Shown piece after piece: positions 37,887 to 51,642 of a stretch of 64,000 bases of DNA. The notes below the pieces were generated by a model. That model was not told the DNA's origin. It searched no databases and saw nothing but the letters and a program-made list of their open reading frames with translations. The stretch's first letter is position 1. Each line of letters begins with the position of its first letter. Made by a program: the position numbers and the translations under genes. Source of the DNA: Gibbula magus (Eukaryota > Mollusca > Gastropoda > Trochida > Trochidae); assembly GCA_936450465.1 (NCBI GenBank), contig OW388292.1, positions 9,381,756-9,445,755 of the forward strand. The letters run 5' to 3'.

Positions 37887-38195
37887 CAGTAACTGTCTCT
37901 GTAAACTTGGACTCTGTCTACTTCAGTAACTGTCTCTGTAAACTTGGACTCTGTCTACTTCAGTAACTGTCTCTGTAAACTTGGACTCTGTCTACTTCAG
38001 TAACTGTCTCTGTAAACTTGGACTCTGTCTACTTCAGTAACTGTCTCTGTAAACTTGGACTCTGTCTACTTCAGTAACTGTCTCTGTAAACTTGGACTCT
38101 GTCTACTTCAGTAACTGTCTCTGTAAACTTGGACTCTGTCTACTTCAGTAACTGTCTCTGTAAACTTGGACTCTGTCTACTTCAGTAACTGTGCA
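37887..38195. repeat. 37-bp perfect tandem repeat (about 8.3 copies)
   Basis: Units of CAGTAACTGTCTCTGTAAAC plus TTGGACTCTGTCTACTT, apparently identical from copy to copy. Such purity points to recent expansion. Confidence 0.95.
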
Positions 38196-39373
38196 AACTC
38201 CCTCAACCGTCATGATGCCAACACGAACATCAACGAATATAATGTGAAGTAGAAAGAGATAAAAACATTAAAGATGATTTTTTACAAATAATATCAAAGG
38301 TTATGATGATCAACATTATACAAGATATCATATTGTACATTTTGGTTCTGTTTATATTATAATAACAAAATTGTTTATATGCTATTATCCTAATGTTTTT
38401 ACATACTGATGCCTGAACCTTTTGAATCAGCAAATTTCAATCGAAAAGTTAAAACCAGAAGTATGAATGACTCAATGATACAACCTGATATAGATAAGCC
38501 ACAGTACAAAATTAAGGCTTCTGAAAGGCACTGATAGGGTGCGAAACAAGTAGCTAATAAATAAGACTCCTTGACATATTTACTGTTCATTGAGGGAGTA
38601 ATTACACCATTATAGCTTCTGCTAATGTTTCTGTGTGAACAATCTCCATTTTAAAAAAAATAATATGCCATACATCACGCCCTTAGAGACTTTGTTCCTT
38701 AAATTTTGTAACATTCAGCTATTGTACAACTATCATTCTAAATCTTAGATTCCCTCTAGACATGTGCAAGATTATTTATGACTCAAAAACAGCATTGCAA
38801 TAAAGTAAAATTCTCTTTTATGTACCTACTCAAAAAACTTGTTAAACTTTAATTTGAAAAGATAGTGTTATTGAAATTTGTCAAGAGCTATAAACTATTA
38901 CAAAGTGTGAAATGGTATTAAATTACATTTGAACTGTTAGAATAAAATTTTAAGGGGATAATTGATTTTATTAATGAACTCTGCAAGGAGGGAAACAAAT
39001 GAAGCAAATATCTTAATCAAAGAGCAAACTTGTATTTTAGTTATTTTCACAAAAAGTATAAACTCTTGTTTGTTTGATGCATTTGCTATTTTGAATTGTC
39101 ATGTTAAGATCTAGATTGAAAGTATATTTTAGAAATGAATTTAGACAAATAAGAAATGAGATAACGTTCGTGTGGAAATACAGAATTCTTCGTAGTCAGG
39201 AGAAGTTCTCAGAATAATGAAGAAATGATTGAAGAATATGATCTTTCAACGAACAGGAAAGCACAGTATATCTATTTTTTGGAGGTCAAAATATTTGGAT
39301 AAAATCAGTTTTCTGATTATTGATTTCTGTGATATCAGAAGAGCAGTTTCTGCAGTTAGTCAACTAGCAATAT
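38196..39373. other. Lar intron, no feature
   Basis: Strongly AT-rich unique sequence. No coding block recognised. Confidence 0.55.
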
Positions 39374-42300
39374 AGCATCAACACTGCACAGTAGATGTGT
39401 GTAGAATAGTGAACCCATGGATTGGAGAAGTACAGATCAACACTGCACAGTAGATGTGTGTAGAATAATGAACCCATGGATTGGAGAAGTACAGATCAAC
39501 ACTGCACAGTAGATGTGTGTAGAATAGTGAACCCATGGATTGGAGAAGTACAGATCAACACTGCACAGTAGATGTGTGTAGAATAGTGAACCCATGGATT
39601 GGAGAAGTACAGATCAACACTGCACAGTAGATGTGTGTAGAATAGTGAACCCATGGATTGGAGATGTACAGATCAACACTGCACAGTAGATGTGTGTAGA
39701 ATAGTGAACCCATGGATTGGAGATGTACAGATCAACACTGCACAGTAGATGTGTGTAGAATAGTGAACCCAAGGATTGGAGAAGTACAGATCAACACTGC
39801 ACAGTAGATGTGTGTAGAATAGCGAACCCATGGATTGGAGATGTACAGATCAACACTGCACAGTAGATGTGTGTAGAATAGTGAACCCATGGATTGGAGA
39901 AGTACAGATCAACACTGCACAGTAGATGTGTGTAGAATAGTGAACCCATGGATTGGAGAAGTACAGATCAACACTGCACAGTAGATGTGTGTAGAATAGT
40001 GAACCCATGGATTGGAGAAGTACAGATCAACACTGCACAGTAGATGTGTGTAGAATAGTGAACTCATGGATTGGAGAAGTACAGATCAACACTGCACAGT
40101 AGATGTGTGTAGAATAGTGAACCCATGGATTGGAGAAGTACAGATCAACACTGCACAGTAGATGTGTGTAGAATAGTGAACCCATGGATTGGAGAAGTAC
40201 AGATCAACACTGCACAGTAGATGTGTGTAGAATAGTGAACCCATGGATTGGAGATGTACAGATCAACACTGCACAGTAGATGTGTGTAGAATAGTGAACT
40301 CATGGATTGGAGAAGTACAGATCAACACTTCACAGTAGATGTGTGTAGAATAGTGAACCCATGGATTGGAGAAGCACAGATCAACACTGCACAGTAGATG
40401 TGTGTAGAATAGTGAACTCATGGATTGGAGAAGTACAGATCAACACTGCACAGTAGATGTGTGTAGAATAGTGAACCCATGGATTGGAGAAGTACAGATC
40501 AACACTGCACAGTAGATCTGTGTAGAATAGTGAACTCATGGATTGGAGAAGTACAGATCAACACTTCACAGTAGATGTGTGTAGAATAGTGAACTCATGG
40601 ATTGGAGAAGTACAGATCAACACTGCACAGTAGATGTGTGTAGAATAGTGAACCCATGGATTGGAGAAGTACAGATCAACACTGCACAGTAGATGTGTGT
40701 AGAATAGTGAACCCATGGATTGGAGATGTACAGATCAACACTTCACAGTAGATGTGTGTAGAATAGTGAACTCATGGATTGGAGAAGTACAGATCAACAC
40801 TGCACAGTAGATGTGTGTAGAATAGTGAACTCATGGATTGGAGAAGTACAGATCAACACTGCACAGTAGATGTGTGTAGAATAGTGAACCCATGGATTGG
40901 AGAAGTACAGATCAACACTGCACAGTAGATGTGTGTAGAATAGTGAACCCATGGATTGGAGATGTACAGATCAACACTTCACAGTAGATGTGTGTAGAAT
41001 AGTGAACCCATGGATTGGAGAAGTACAGATCAACACTGCACAGTAGATGTGTGTAGAATAGTGAACCCATGGATTGGAGATGTACAGATCAACACTGCAC
41101 AGTAGATGTGTGTAGAATAGTGAACCCATGGATTGGAGAAGTACAGATCAACACTGCACAGTAGATGTGTGTAGAATAGTGAACTCATGGATTGGAGAAG
41201 TACAGATCAACACTGCACAGTAGATGTGTGTAGAATAGTGAACTCATGGATTGGAGAAGTACAGATCAACACTGCACAGTAGATGTGTGTAGAATAGTGA
41301 ACCCATGGATTGGAGATGTACAGATCAACACTTCACAGTAGATGTGTGTAGAATAGTGAACCCATGGATTGGAGAAGTACAGATCAACACTGCACAGTAG
41401 ATGTGTGTAGAATAGTGAACCCATGGATTGGAGATGTACAGATCAACACTTCACAGTAGATGTGTGTAGAATAGTGAACCCATGGATTGGAGATGTACAG
41501 ATCAACACTGCACAGTAGATGTGTGTAGAATAGTGAACTCATGGATTGGAGAAGTACAGATCAACACTGCACAGTAGATGTGTGTAGAATAGTGAACCCA
41601 TGGATTGGAGAAGTACAGATCAACACTGCACAGTAGATGTGTGTAGAATAGTGAACCCATGGATTGGAGATGTACAGATCAACACTGCACAGTAGATGTG
41701 TGTAGAATAGTGAACTCATGGATTGGAGAAGTACAGATCAACACTGCACAGTAGATGTGTGTAGAATAGTGAACTCATGGATTGGAGAAGTACAGATCAA
41801 CACTGCACAGTAGATGTGTGTAGAATAGTGAACCCATGGATTGGAGATGTACAGATCAACACTGCACAGTAGATGTGTGTAGAATAGTGAACTCATGGAT
41901 TGGAGAAGTACAGATCAACACTGCACAGTAGATGTGTGTAGAATAGTGAACCCATGGATTGGAGAAGTACAGATCAACACTGCACAGTAGATGTGTGTAG
42001 AATAGTGAACCCATGGATTGGAGAAGTACAGATCAACACTGCACAGTAGATGTGTGTAGAATAGTGAACTCATGGATTGGAGAAGTACAGATCAACACTG
42101 CACAGTAGATGTGTGTAGAATAGTGAACCCATGGATTGGAGAAGTACAGATCAACACTGCACAGTAGATGTGTGTAGAATAGTGAACCCATGGATTGGAG
42201 ATGTACAGATCAACACTGCACAGTAGATGTGTGTAGAATAGTGAACTCATGGATTGGAGAAGTACAGATCAACACTGCACAGTAGATGTGTGTAGAATAG

Positions 42301-45300
42301 TGAACCCATGGATTGGAGATGTACAGATCAACACTGCACAGTAGATGTGTGTAGAATAGTGAACTCATGGATTGGAGATGTACAGATCAACACTGCACAG
42401 TAGATGTGTGTAGAATAGTGAACCCATGGATTGGAGATGTACAGATCAACACTTCACAGTAGATGTGTGTAGAATAGTGAACCCATGGATTGGAGAAGTA
42501 CAGCATCAACACTGCACAGTAGATGTGTGTAGAATAGTGAACTCATGGATTGGAGATGTACAGATCAACACTGCACAGTAGATGTGTGTAGAATAGTGAA
42601 CCCATGGATTGGAGATGTACAGATCAACACTTCACAGTAGATGTGTGTAGAATAGTGAACCCATGGATTGGAGATGTACAGATCAACACTGCACAGTAGA
42701 TGTGTGTAGAATAGTGAACTCATGGATTGGAGAAGTACAGATCAACACTGCACAGTAGATGTGTGTAGAATAGTGAACTCATGGATTGGAGATGTACAGA
42801 TCAACACTGCACAGTAGATGTGTGTAGAATAGTGAACTCATGGATTGGAGATGTACAGATCAACACTGCACAGTAGATGTGTGTAGAATAGTGAACCCAT
42901 GGATTGGAGAAGTACAGCATCAACACTGCACAGTAGATGTGTGTAGAATAGTGAACTCATGGATTGGAGATGTACAGATCAACACTGCACAGTAGATGTG
43001 TGTAGAATAGTGAACCCATGGATTGGAGAAGTACAGATCAACACTGCACAGTAGATGTGTGTAGAATAGTGAACCCATGGATTGGAGAAGTACAGATCAA
43101 CACTGCACAGTAGATGTGTGTAGAATAGTGAACCTTAGATTGGAGAAGTACAGATCAACACTGCACAGTAGATCTGTGTAGAATAGTGAACCCATGGATT
43201 GGAGATGTACAGATCAACACTGCACAGTAGATGTGTGTAGAATAGTGAACCCATGGATTGGAGATGTACAGATCAACACTGCACAGTAGATGTGTGTAGA
43301 ATAGTGAACCCATGGATTGGAGATGTACAGATCAACACTGCACAGTAGATGTGTGTAGAATAGTGAACCCATGGATTGGAGAAGTACAGATCAACACTGC
43401 ACAGTAGATGTGTGTAGAATAGTGAACCTTAGATTGGAGAAGTACAGATCAACACTGCACAGTAGATCTGTGTAGAATAGTGAACCCATGGATTGGAGAA
43501 GTACAGATCAACACTGCACAGTAGATGTGTGTAGAATAGTGAACCCATGGATTGGAGAAGTACAGATCAACACTGCACAGTAGATGTGTGTAGAATAATG
43601 AACCCATGGATTGGAGAAGTACAGATCAACACTGCACAGTAGATGTGTGTAGAATAGTGAACCCATGGATCGGAGATGTACAGATCAACACTGCACAGTA
43701 GATGTGTGTAGAATAGTGAACCCATGGATTGGAGAAGTACAGATCAACACTGCACAGTAGATGTGTGTAGAATAGTGAACCCATGGATTGGAGAAGTACA
43801 GATCAACACTGCACAGTAGATGTGTGTAGAATAGTGAACCCATGGATCGGAGATGTACAGATCAACACTGCACAGTAGATGTGTGTAGAATAGTGAACCC
43901 ATGGATTGGAGAAGTACAGATCAACACTGCACAGTAGATGTGTGTAGAATAGTGAACCCATGGATTGGAGAAGTACAGATCAACACTGCACAGTAGATGT
44001 GTGTAGAATAGTGAACCCATGGATTGGAGAAGTACAGATCAACACTGCACAGTAGATGTGTGTAGAATAGTGAACCCATGGATTGGAGAAGTACAGATCA
44101 ACACTGCACAGTAGATGTGTGTAGAATAGTGAACCTTAGATTGGAGAAGTACAGATCAACACTGCACAGTAGATCTGTGTAGAATAGTGAACCCATGGAT
44201 TGGAGATGTACAGATCAACACTGCACAGTAGATGTGTGTAGAATAGTGAACCCATGGATTGGAGAAGTACAGATCAACACTGCACAGTAGATGTGTGTAG
44301 AATAGTGAACCCATGGATTGGAGATGTACAGATCAACACTGCACAGTAGATGTGTGTAGAATAGTGAACCCATGGATTGGAGAAGTACAGATCAACACTT
44401 AACAGTAGATGTGTGTAGAATAGTGAACCCATGGATTGGAGAAGTACAGATCAACACTGCACAGTAGATGTGTGTAGAATAGTGAACCCATGGATTGGAG
44501 ATGTACAGATCAACACTGCACGGTAGATGTGTGTAGAATAGTGAACCCATGGATTGGAGATGTACAGATCAACACTGCACAGTAGATGTGTGTAGAATAG
44601 TGAACCCATGGATTGGAGAAGTACAGATCAACACTGCACAGTAGATGTGTGTAGAATAGTGAACCCATGGATTGGAGAAGTACAGATCAACACTGCACAG
44701 TAGATGTGTGTAGAATAGTGAACCCATGGATTGGAGAAGTACAGATCAACACTGCACAGTAGATGTGTGTAGAATAGTGAACCCATGGATTGGAGAAGTA
44801 CAGATCAACACTGCACAGTAGATGTGTGTAGAATAGTGAACCCATGGATTGGAGAAGTACAGATCAACACTGCACAGTAGATGTGTGTAGAATAGTGAAG
44901 TAGATGTGTGTAGAATAGTGAACCATGGATTGGAGATGTACAGATCAACACTGCACAGTAGATGTGTGTAGAATAGTGAACCCATGGATTGGAGATGTAC
45001 AGATCAACACTGCACAGTAGATGTGTGTAGAATAGTGAACCCATGGATTGGAGATGTACAGATCAACACTGCACAGTAGATGTGTGTAGAATAGTGAACC
45101 CATGGATTGGAGAAGTACAGATCAACACTGCACAGTAGATGTGTGTAGAAAAGTGAACCCATGGATTGGAGAAGTACAGATCAACACTGCACAGTAGATG
45201 TGTGTAGAATAGTGAAGTAGATCTGTGTAGAATAGTGAACCCATGGATTGGAGAAGTACAGATCAACACTGCACAGTAGATGTGTGTAGAATAGTGAACC

Positions 45301-46467
45301 CATGGATTGGAGAAGTACAGATCAACACTGCACAGTAGATGTGTGTAGAATAGTGAACCCATGGATTGGAGAAGTACAGATCAACACTGCACAGTAGATG
45401 TGTGTAGAATAGTGAACTCATGGATTGGAGATGTACAGATCAACACTGCACAGTAGATGTGTGTAGAATAGTGAACCCATGGATTGGAGAAGTACAGATC
45501 AACACTGCACAGTAGATGTGTGTAGAATAGTGAACCCATGGATTGGAGAAGTACAGATCAACACTGCACAGTAGATCTGTGTAGAATAGTGAACCCATGG
45601 ATTGGAGATGTACAGATCAACACTGCACAGTAGATGTGTGTAGAATAGTGAACCCATGGATTGGAGAAGTACAGATCAACACTGCACAGTAGATGTGTGT
45701 AGAATAGTGAACCCATGGATTGGAGAAGTACAGATCAACACTGCACAGTAGATCTGTGTAGAATAGTGAACCCAGGGATTGGAGAAGTACAGATCAACAC
45801 TGCACAGTAGATGTGTGTAGAATAGTGAACCCATGGATTGGAGATGTACAGATCAACACTGCACAGTAGATGTGTGTAGAATAGTGAACCCATGGATTGG
45901 AGATGTACAGATCAACACTGCACAGTAGATGTGTGTAGAATAGTGAACCCATGGATTGGAGAAGTACAGATCAACACTGCACAGTAGATGTGTGTAGAAT
46001 AGTGAACCCATGGATTGGAGAAGTACAGATCAACACTGCACAGTAGATGTGTGTAGAATAGTGAACCCATGGATTGGAGATGTACAGATCAACACTGCAC
46101 AGTAGATGTGTGTAGAATAGTGAACCCATGGATTGGAGAAGTACAGATCAACACTGCACAGTAGATGTGTGTAGAATAGTGAACCCATGGATTGGAGAAG
46201 TACAGATCAACACTGCACAGTAGATGTGTGTAGAATAGTGAAGTAGATCTGTGTAGAATAGTGAACCCATGGATTGGAGAAGTACAGATCAACACTGCAC
46301 AGTAGATGTGTGTAGAATAGTGAACCCATGGATTGGAGAAGTACAGATCAACACTGCACAGTAGATGTGTGTAGAATAGTGAACCCATGGATTGGAGATG
46401 TACAGATCAACACTGCACAGTAGATCTGTGTAGAATAGTGAACCCATGGATTGGAGATGTACAGATT
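39374..46467. repeat. 59-bp satellite array (about 120 copies)
   Basis: Head-to-tail 59-bp units containing CAGATCAACACTGCACAGTA, GATGTGTGTAGAATAGTGAA and CCCATGGATTGGAGAAGTA. Recurrent variants are GAGATG for GAGAAG, CTCATGG for CCCATGG, GATCTG for GATGTG, CACTTCAC for CACTGCAC, and a short deletion form GAACCTTAGATTGG. A 60-bp form with CAGCATCAAC occurs twice, seven units apart (42501 and 42915). Truncated units near 44897, 45213 and 46239 fuse GTGAA directly to GTAGAT. It lies inside the Ig1-to-microexon intron. Short minus frames of 79-99 codons arise from the repeat and are not genes. Confidence 0.97.
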
Positions 46468-48142
46468 CACCTCTCAGTGAAGTTACCGGTAAACTACAAT
46501 TGTGATTGATGTCATGCTTTTCTTCTTGTAATGGAGTCTTTTACATAATACAATTTTTTAAAATATGAAATGTAATTTTTAAACGTTAACTTGTAAAATA
46601 AACAATAATTGGAGTGTAATACAAGTAGGTTGATGGCTAGTTAGTCAGACATTAAGGTACACAGACGAGAGACGTGGGATCTGGGACTAGATGGATCTCA
46701 TGTCAAACCAAGCTGTCACCTGACTAGGAACAAGATTACTCCTCTACACATTACACATTGGCAGTGCAGCAGATCTCTCACCATGTCTCCATGTATTTTG
46801 ATCACAAAGTTTCACTATTTTGAGATGTATCTTGTCATTAAAAGTTTTAAACATATTCTGAAGCTACTTTGTTTTGTTTGGCAGATTTTGATCACAAGAT
46901 ACTTACTTTCAGTAGGCTTATAATTATTTCCAGTATATTTTGATAATTTTTGTATCTTTAAACAATTATTTTATATGAAATAAGAGATCTCATAATTGTT
47001 ATTCTTCAAAAGTTCACAGATTTTTAAAAAAAATCACTTTTTGAAATAAAATGGTAAGGAGTTAATAAATATATTTTCACACTTTTTTAGTAATTCTTGT
47101 AACAGTTTCAATGATTATATTTTTCCTCGAACGTGTACATATGTTTGATTTTATTTTTCAACAAAGGTAAGATCTTTCAAAAATAAAAACTCTCTTTGAA
47201 AATTGGCCTGATTGTTGAAGAAACTGTGTTCATTCAGGATTCATAAACAATTCCAGAATAACAAACGTGAAGTTCAAATATATCCAAAATTCTTAGATAT
47301 AACAAATAAGTAAGAGATGCATGGCAGTACATTAATCCAATCTCTACACCCGTCTTGTTTGTTATAGGTTTGATACAAAATTGAAAATAAGCGATATGTA
47401 AATCTACAAATGAAATTCTTAAACGTAACAAATAGAAATTTCCATGAGTAAGAGAAGTATTTGCATCAATCCACAGTAAGTTTCTGTCCACAAGCTGCCT
47501 GTTTAAGATTCAGATGTAATTCCAAACAGCTGACAGCTAGTACAGACAGGCTGTCCTGCAAAACAGAATCCAACAGACGTCTCGCTTCACTAATATCCTG
47601 AAGATTGACATATTACAGTTGCCTAAATTGGATTTGTTCCGCGGATAAAGAGATCTGCAGACGCTTGGTCACATGACGACGCTCCTCGCTTGCCGATCAG
47701 CTCCGCGGAGAATCACCAAACTGTCAGGGACAACTGTATTTCTATCTAAACCTCATTAGCTTATCGAGCCCTGTCAGCCAACTATCAAGCTAAGCAAATA
47801 AGCACGAGCTAAGCACAGTAAACTAAGCTAAGCGCCTAGGAGGTGCAATATCATCCAATAACTCGCCTCGTGCAAAATATTGGAAATACCACAATCTCTG
47901 ATATTAAGAAAATGGTTCTTTTTATTTATCAATTTACCAGCATTTGTCAATATTGAGTTCAAGTTTTGAGAAAGCTCATCCCTGTGTGATGGAGGAGGGG
48001 GACCAGTTATTAAAACTTTATGAAACATTCCTATACAATTTTGCTGAATTTTTTTTTCCAAAGTTGGTAAAACTATTCTGAAATTCAAGATCAGCCAATC
48101 TGGAACTTCATCAAAACCAAAAGGAATCATCTTCCACCAAGC
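46468..48142. other. Lar intron between two arrays
   Basis: AT-rich unique sequence with nothing I can annotate. The minus frame at 47491-47234 has no domain. Confidence 0.55.
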
Positions 48143-49248
48143 AAACCATATTGTAAATGACTTGTTAGGTTGTACACTGATGAAGAATACAATCCAACAG
48201 ACCAACCATATTGTAAATGACTTGTTAGTTTGTACACAGATGAAGAATACAATCCAACAGACCAACCATATTGTAAATGACTTGTCAGGTTGTACACTGA
48301 TGAAGAATACAATCCAACAGACAAACCATATTGTAAATGACTTGTTAGTTTGTACACAGATGGAGAATACAATCCAACAGACAAACCATATTGTAAATGA
48401 CTTGTTAGTTTGTACACAGATGAAGAATACAATCCAACAGACCAACCATATTGTAAATGACTTGTTAGTTTGTACACAGATGTAGAATACAATCCAACAG
48501 ACAAACCATATTGTAAATGACTTGTTAGTTTGTACACAGATGAAGAATACAATCCAACAGACCAACCATATTGTAAATGACTTGTTAGTTTGTACACAGA
48601 TGTAGAATACAATCCAACAGACCAACCATATTGTAAATGACTTGTTAGGTTGTACACTGATGAAGAATACAATCCAACAGACCAACCATATTGTAAATGA
48701 CTTGTTAGGTTGTACACTGATGAAATATACAATCCAACAGACCAACCATATTGTAAATGACTTGTTAGTTTGTACACAGATGAAGAATACAATCCAACAG
48801 ACCAACCAAATTGTAAATGACTTGTTAGGTTGTACACAGATGAAGAATACAATCCAACAGACAAACCATATTGTAAATGACTTGTTAGTTTGTACACAGA
48901 TGAAGAATACAATCCAACAGACAAACCAAATTGTAAATGACTTGTTAGGTTGTACACTGATGAAGAATACAATCCAACAGACAAACCATATTGTAAATGA
49001 CTTGTTAGTTTGTACACAGATGAACAATACAATCCAACAGACCAAGCAAATTGTAAATGACTTGTTAGGTTGTACACTGATGAAGAATACAATCCAACAG
49101 ACAAACCATATTGTAAAAGACTTGTTAGTTTGTACACAGATGAAGAATACAATCCAACAGACAAACCATATTGTAAATGACTTGTTAGGTTGTGCACTGA
49201 TGAAGAATACAATCCAGGTTGTACACTGATGAAGAATACAATCCAACA
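48143..49248. repeat. 60-bp tandem array (about 18 copies) with long open frames
   Basis: Units contain AACCATATTGTAAATGACTT, GTTAGGTTGTACACTGATGA and AGAATACAATCCAACAGACC. Two subtypes, GGTTGTACACTGA and GTTTGTACACAGA, alternate in the second half to give a 120-bp dimer. The last unit is truncated at about 49214. Because 60 is a multiple of 3, stop-free frames extend through the array: minus 49357-47828 (509 codons, a 20-residue hydrophobic repeat), minus 49314-48127, and plus 48642-49229. Openness in three frames at once, location in an intron and absence of family similarity argue that none is a gene. Confidence 0.95.
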
Positions 49249-49734
49249 GACAAATCTTTCCATTATCAAAATTATACCTTCTCTGACCACAAAAAGTTTG
49301 ATGTAAAAAAACAAAAATAGGGTAAAAAAATAAAGCCTTTGATAGAGAAAACCACAAGTTCCTATTATACAGATTCTATGCCTAATTAGTCGATCATTTA
49401 ATTATTTGCTCTGAAACTAGCTGAATAGTAAGGAGGAATCTGGTGTACCCTGAGACAGTAACCAGAAAATTACCGGTTAAAGTCTCATCATGAGGATCTC
49501 CACCAACTTTCAAGTGCTACATCTGGCTTTATATTCTGGACAGCAAGTTTTACTCCAACATGAGTCCTCTAGCCAAAGACTGAGGGAAATTTAAGCGGTG
49601 TAAATTTACATCTGGAAACCTCTCTCCCCTTCACCATGTTCCACACGCTGGCAGTGGCATCTGGATAGGCTGGATGTTACCACTGGTGCTTCAGGTACAA
49701 ATACTGGCTGTATCCTAATCAAACCCAACAATTC
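49249..49734. other. Lar intron, no feature
   Basis: Short unique stretch between two arrays. No exon seen. Confidence 0.5.
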
Positions 49735-50240
49735 CACAACCCTCTCATGAATCCCCTACAACCAGCCGTATCATCATCAGGAGGGAATTGATGTTCCTCC
49801 AGACACCTATAGTCCTCATACTCCCCTCCTCACATGAATCCCCTACAACCAGCCGTATCATCATCAGGAGGGAATTGATGTTCCTCCAGACACCTCGAGA
49901 CTTCATACAGACTGTGTTCTACCCCCTCCAACAACTCCCTTCCCCACCATGAATTCCCTACAACTAGTCTTTTCAGGAGGGAATTGATGTTCCACAAGAC
50001 ACCTCTAGACTTCATACAGGCTGTGTTCCATCCCCTTCAACAACTCCCCATCTCACATGAATTCCCTACAACCAGCGGCACCATCATCAGGAGAGGGCGC
50101 GCTGGATGTTCCACAAGACACCTCGAGACCTCATACAGGCTGTGTTCTACCCACTGCAACAACTCCCCTCCCCACATGAATTCCCTACAACCAGCCGCAT
50201 CATCATCAGGAGGGGCGGGTTGTTCCTCCAGACACCTCTA
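49735..50240. repeat. Degenerate tandem repeat of roughly 100-120 bp (about 5 copies)
   Basis: Recurring blocks CACATGAATCCCCTACAACC, AGCCG(T/C)ATCATCATCAGG and ATGTTCC(T/A)C(C/A)AGACACCT, with a spacer containing CTCATACAGGCTGTGTTC. Units differ in length through small indels. Confidence 0.85.
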
Positions 50241-51336
50241 GCACCCTCCTGGGAGAGATAAGCAGCAAGTGCTACACTGCTAATTTTCAAAGAGGTCTGC
50301 ACTCTCCTCCATCACTGTCCATTCTGATTCATTAGCACCAACATCACAGCATCAGCTAGCTGGCTTACTTGCCGCCAGTCGAGTAACAAACACAGAACAA
50401 AAACCAGTGGCGACATCAACCCAGGGCTTTCTCGGTATATACAGTTGAACAAAGATGAGGTTTTGGTTGCTAAGAGTGCGATAGACCAAGATAGAAATAC
50501 AGCCTGGGTCTGTCATGGCATCAACTGTCAAAAGTGGAACTAGGATGACACAAAATCCTTTCATTGTTAAGTCGATGGTTTGGGACCTCACAGTACCGTC
50601 GAGATAGATACACACATTGTCATTCCATGGATAGGTTCATGCCTTAATCTTAGTGTTCGAAATAATCACTCAAATAATCACACTGGTAGAGTATAGAAGC
50701 TGGAACAGCAACAACCCAGAGCTTATAGTTAATCTTGCATCACTTGACATCACTTTCATTGAGAGGTTTGAGACAAAAATATAAATACACTTTGACACAT
50801 CATGCATATATATATATATATTTCTGTATTTATTTATACACATGACCTTGTCAGTGAGATTTTTTCAAGAGGTCAATAGATATTGAGTTTAATTCATCTA
50901 TATGGATGTGGTCACAGTCAACACACTCATTGCCACTATGATTGGGGTCAACTAAATGGGATATATGGTGACCTTTAGTTTTCTTCTGTAATATTCTCCC
51001 AGCAAGGATGCTATCAGTATTATTGAAATAATGCACACAATTTAAGTGGATGCTTTGGTAAATTTGTTTCTTATAAAACAATTATCAATCAATATCATTT
51101 TGTAAAGATATATTGATTGATGAGTCTAACTGTCAGAGCAATGATTCCAACTTATTCATTGATGATTACACTAAACACATTCTTATCTTCATTGTACTCA
51201 ATATAATAATCTATATTTTAACGAAGAACAATTATCTGAAACAAGAATCATATATATCAGACCATTCTTTAAGGCCCAAAAGTCATCAAGACCAGATGTC
51301 TTCACGAGATCAAACAAGACGTAAAAGACCACCTAC
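50241..51336. other. Lar intron next to Ig1 donor
   Basis: AT-rich, with a (TA)n run near 50805-50820. No other feature seen. Confidence 0.55.
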
Positions 51337-51642
51337 CGTCTACATCGCCGACTTTCTTGTAAACTCGAAGCGTGGCGTTCGCCCGAGCTTCGCCTTGTCC
51401 GTTGTTGGCCACACAGGTGAACGTTGCATCATCCCTCTTGGACTTGACGGGATCGATCCGCAACACTGACAGGTGGGGTATGTCGTTGATAAGGTAACGG
51501 TTCTGCTTGGGATTAATCCGTTTGTTGCCCCTCTCCCAATGGAAGTGTGGGGCAGGGTTGCCAGAGGCCTTGCAGAAGAAGCTCACCTTCGCTTCTTCTG
51601 CGACCTGCTGGCTTTTGGGTGCCAACGTGATTCGTGGTGGGC
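51337..51642 (-). CDS. Lar: LAR-type receptor tyrosine phosphatase, Ig1 exon
   Basis: Internal exon of 306 nt, phase 1 at both ends. The acceptor is CTCTCTCTTACAG/GC at 51643 and the donor GTAGACG/GTAGGT at 51336. It encodes a whole I-set Ig domain: (G)PPRITLAPKSQQVAEEAKV, SFFCKASGNPAPHFHW with the first Cys and core Trp, a loop ERGNKRINPKQNRY, then SVLRIDPVKSKRDDATFTCV with the second Cys, and a strand ending ATLRVYKK. Fly Lar Ig1 has SILRIEPVRAGRDDAPYECV at the same place, and the PPR/PPE start is typical of the family. The loop after the Trp corresponds to the Lys-rich heparan-sulfate-binding loop of vertebrate LAR proteins. It keeps five basic residues but is less basic than I recall for vertebrates. 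One NAT glycosylation site is present. The signal peptide exon was not found. Confidence 0.9.

Noticed and set aside
44746..46388. Minus ORFs of 79-99 codons in the 59-bp array
   Set aside because: Each is a short run of translated satellite units closed by the frame shift of the 59-bp period.
48127..49314. Second minus ORF (395 codons) and plus ORFs in the 60-bp array as genes
   Set aside because: They are register shadows of a repeat whose length is a multiple of 3.
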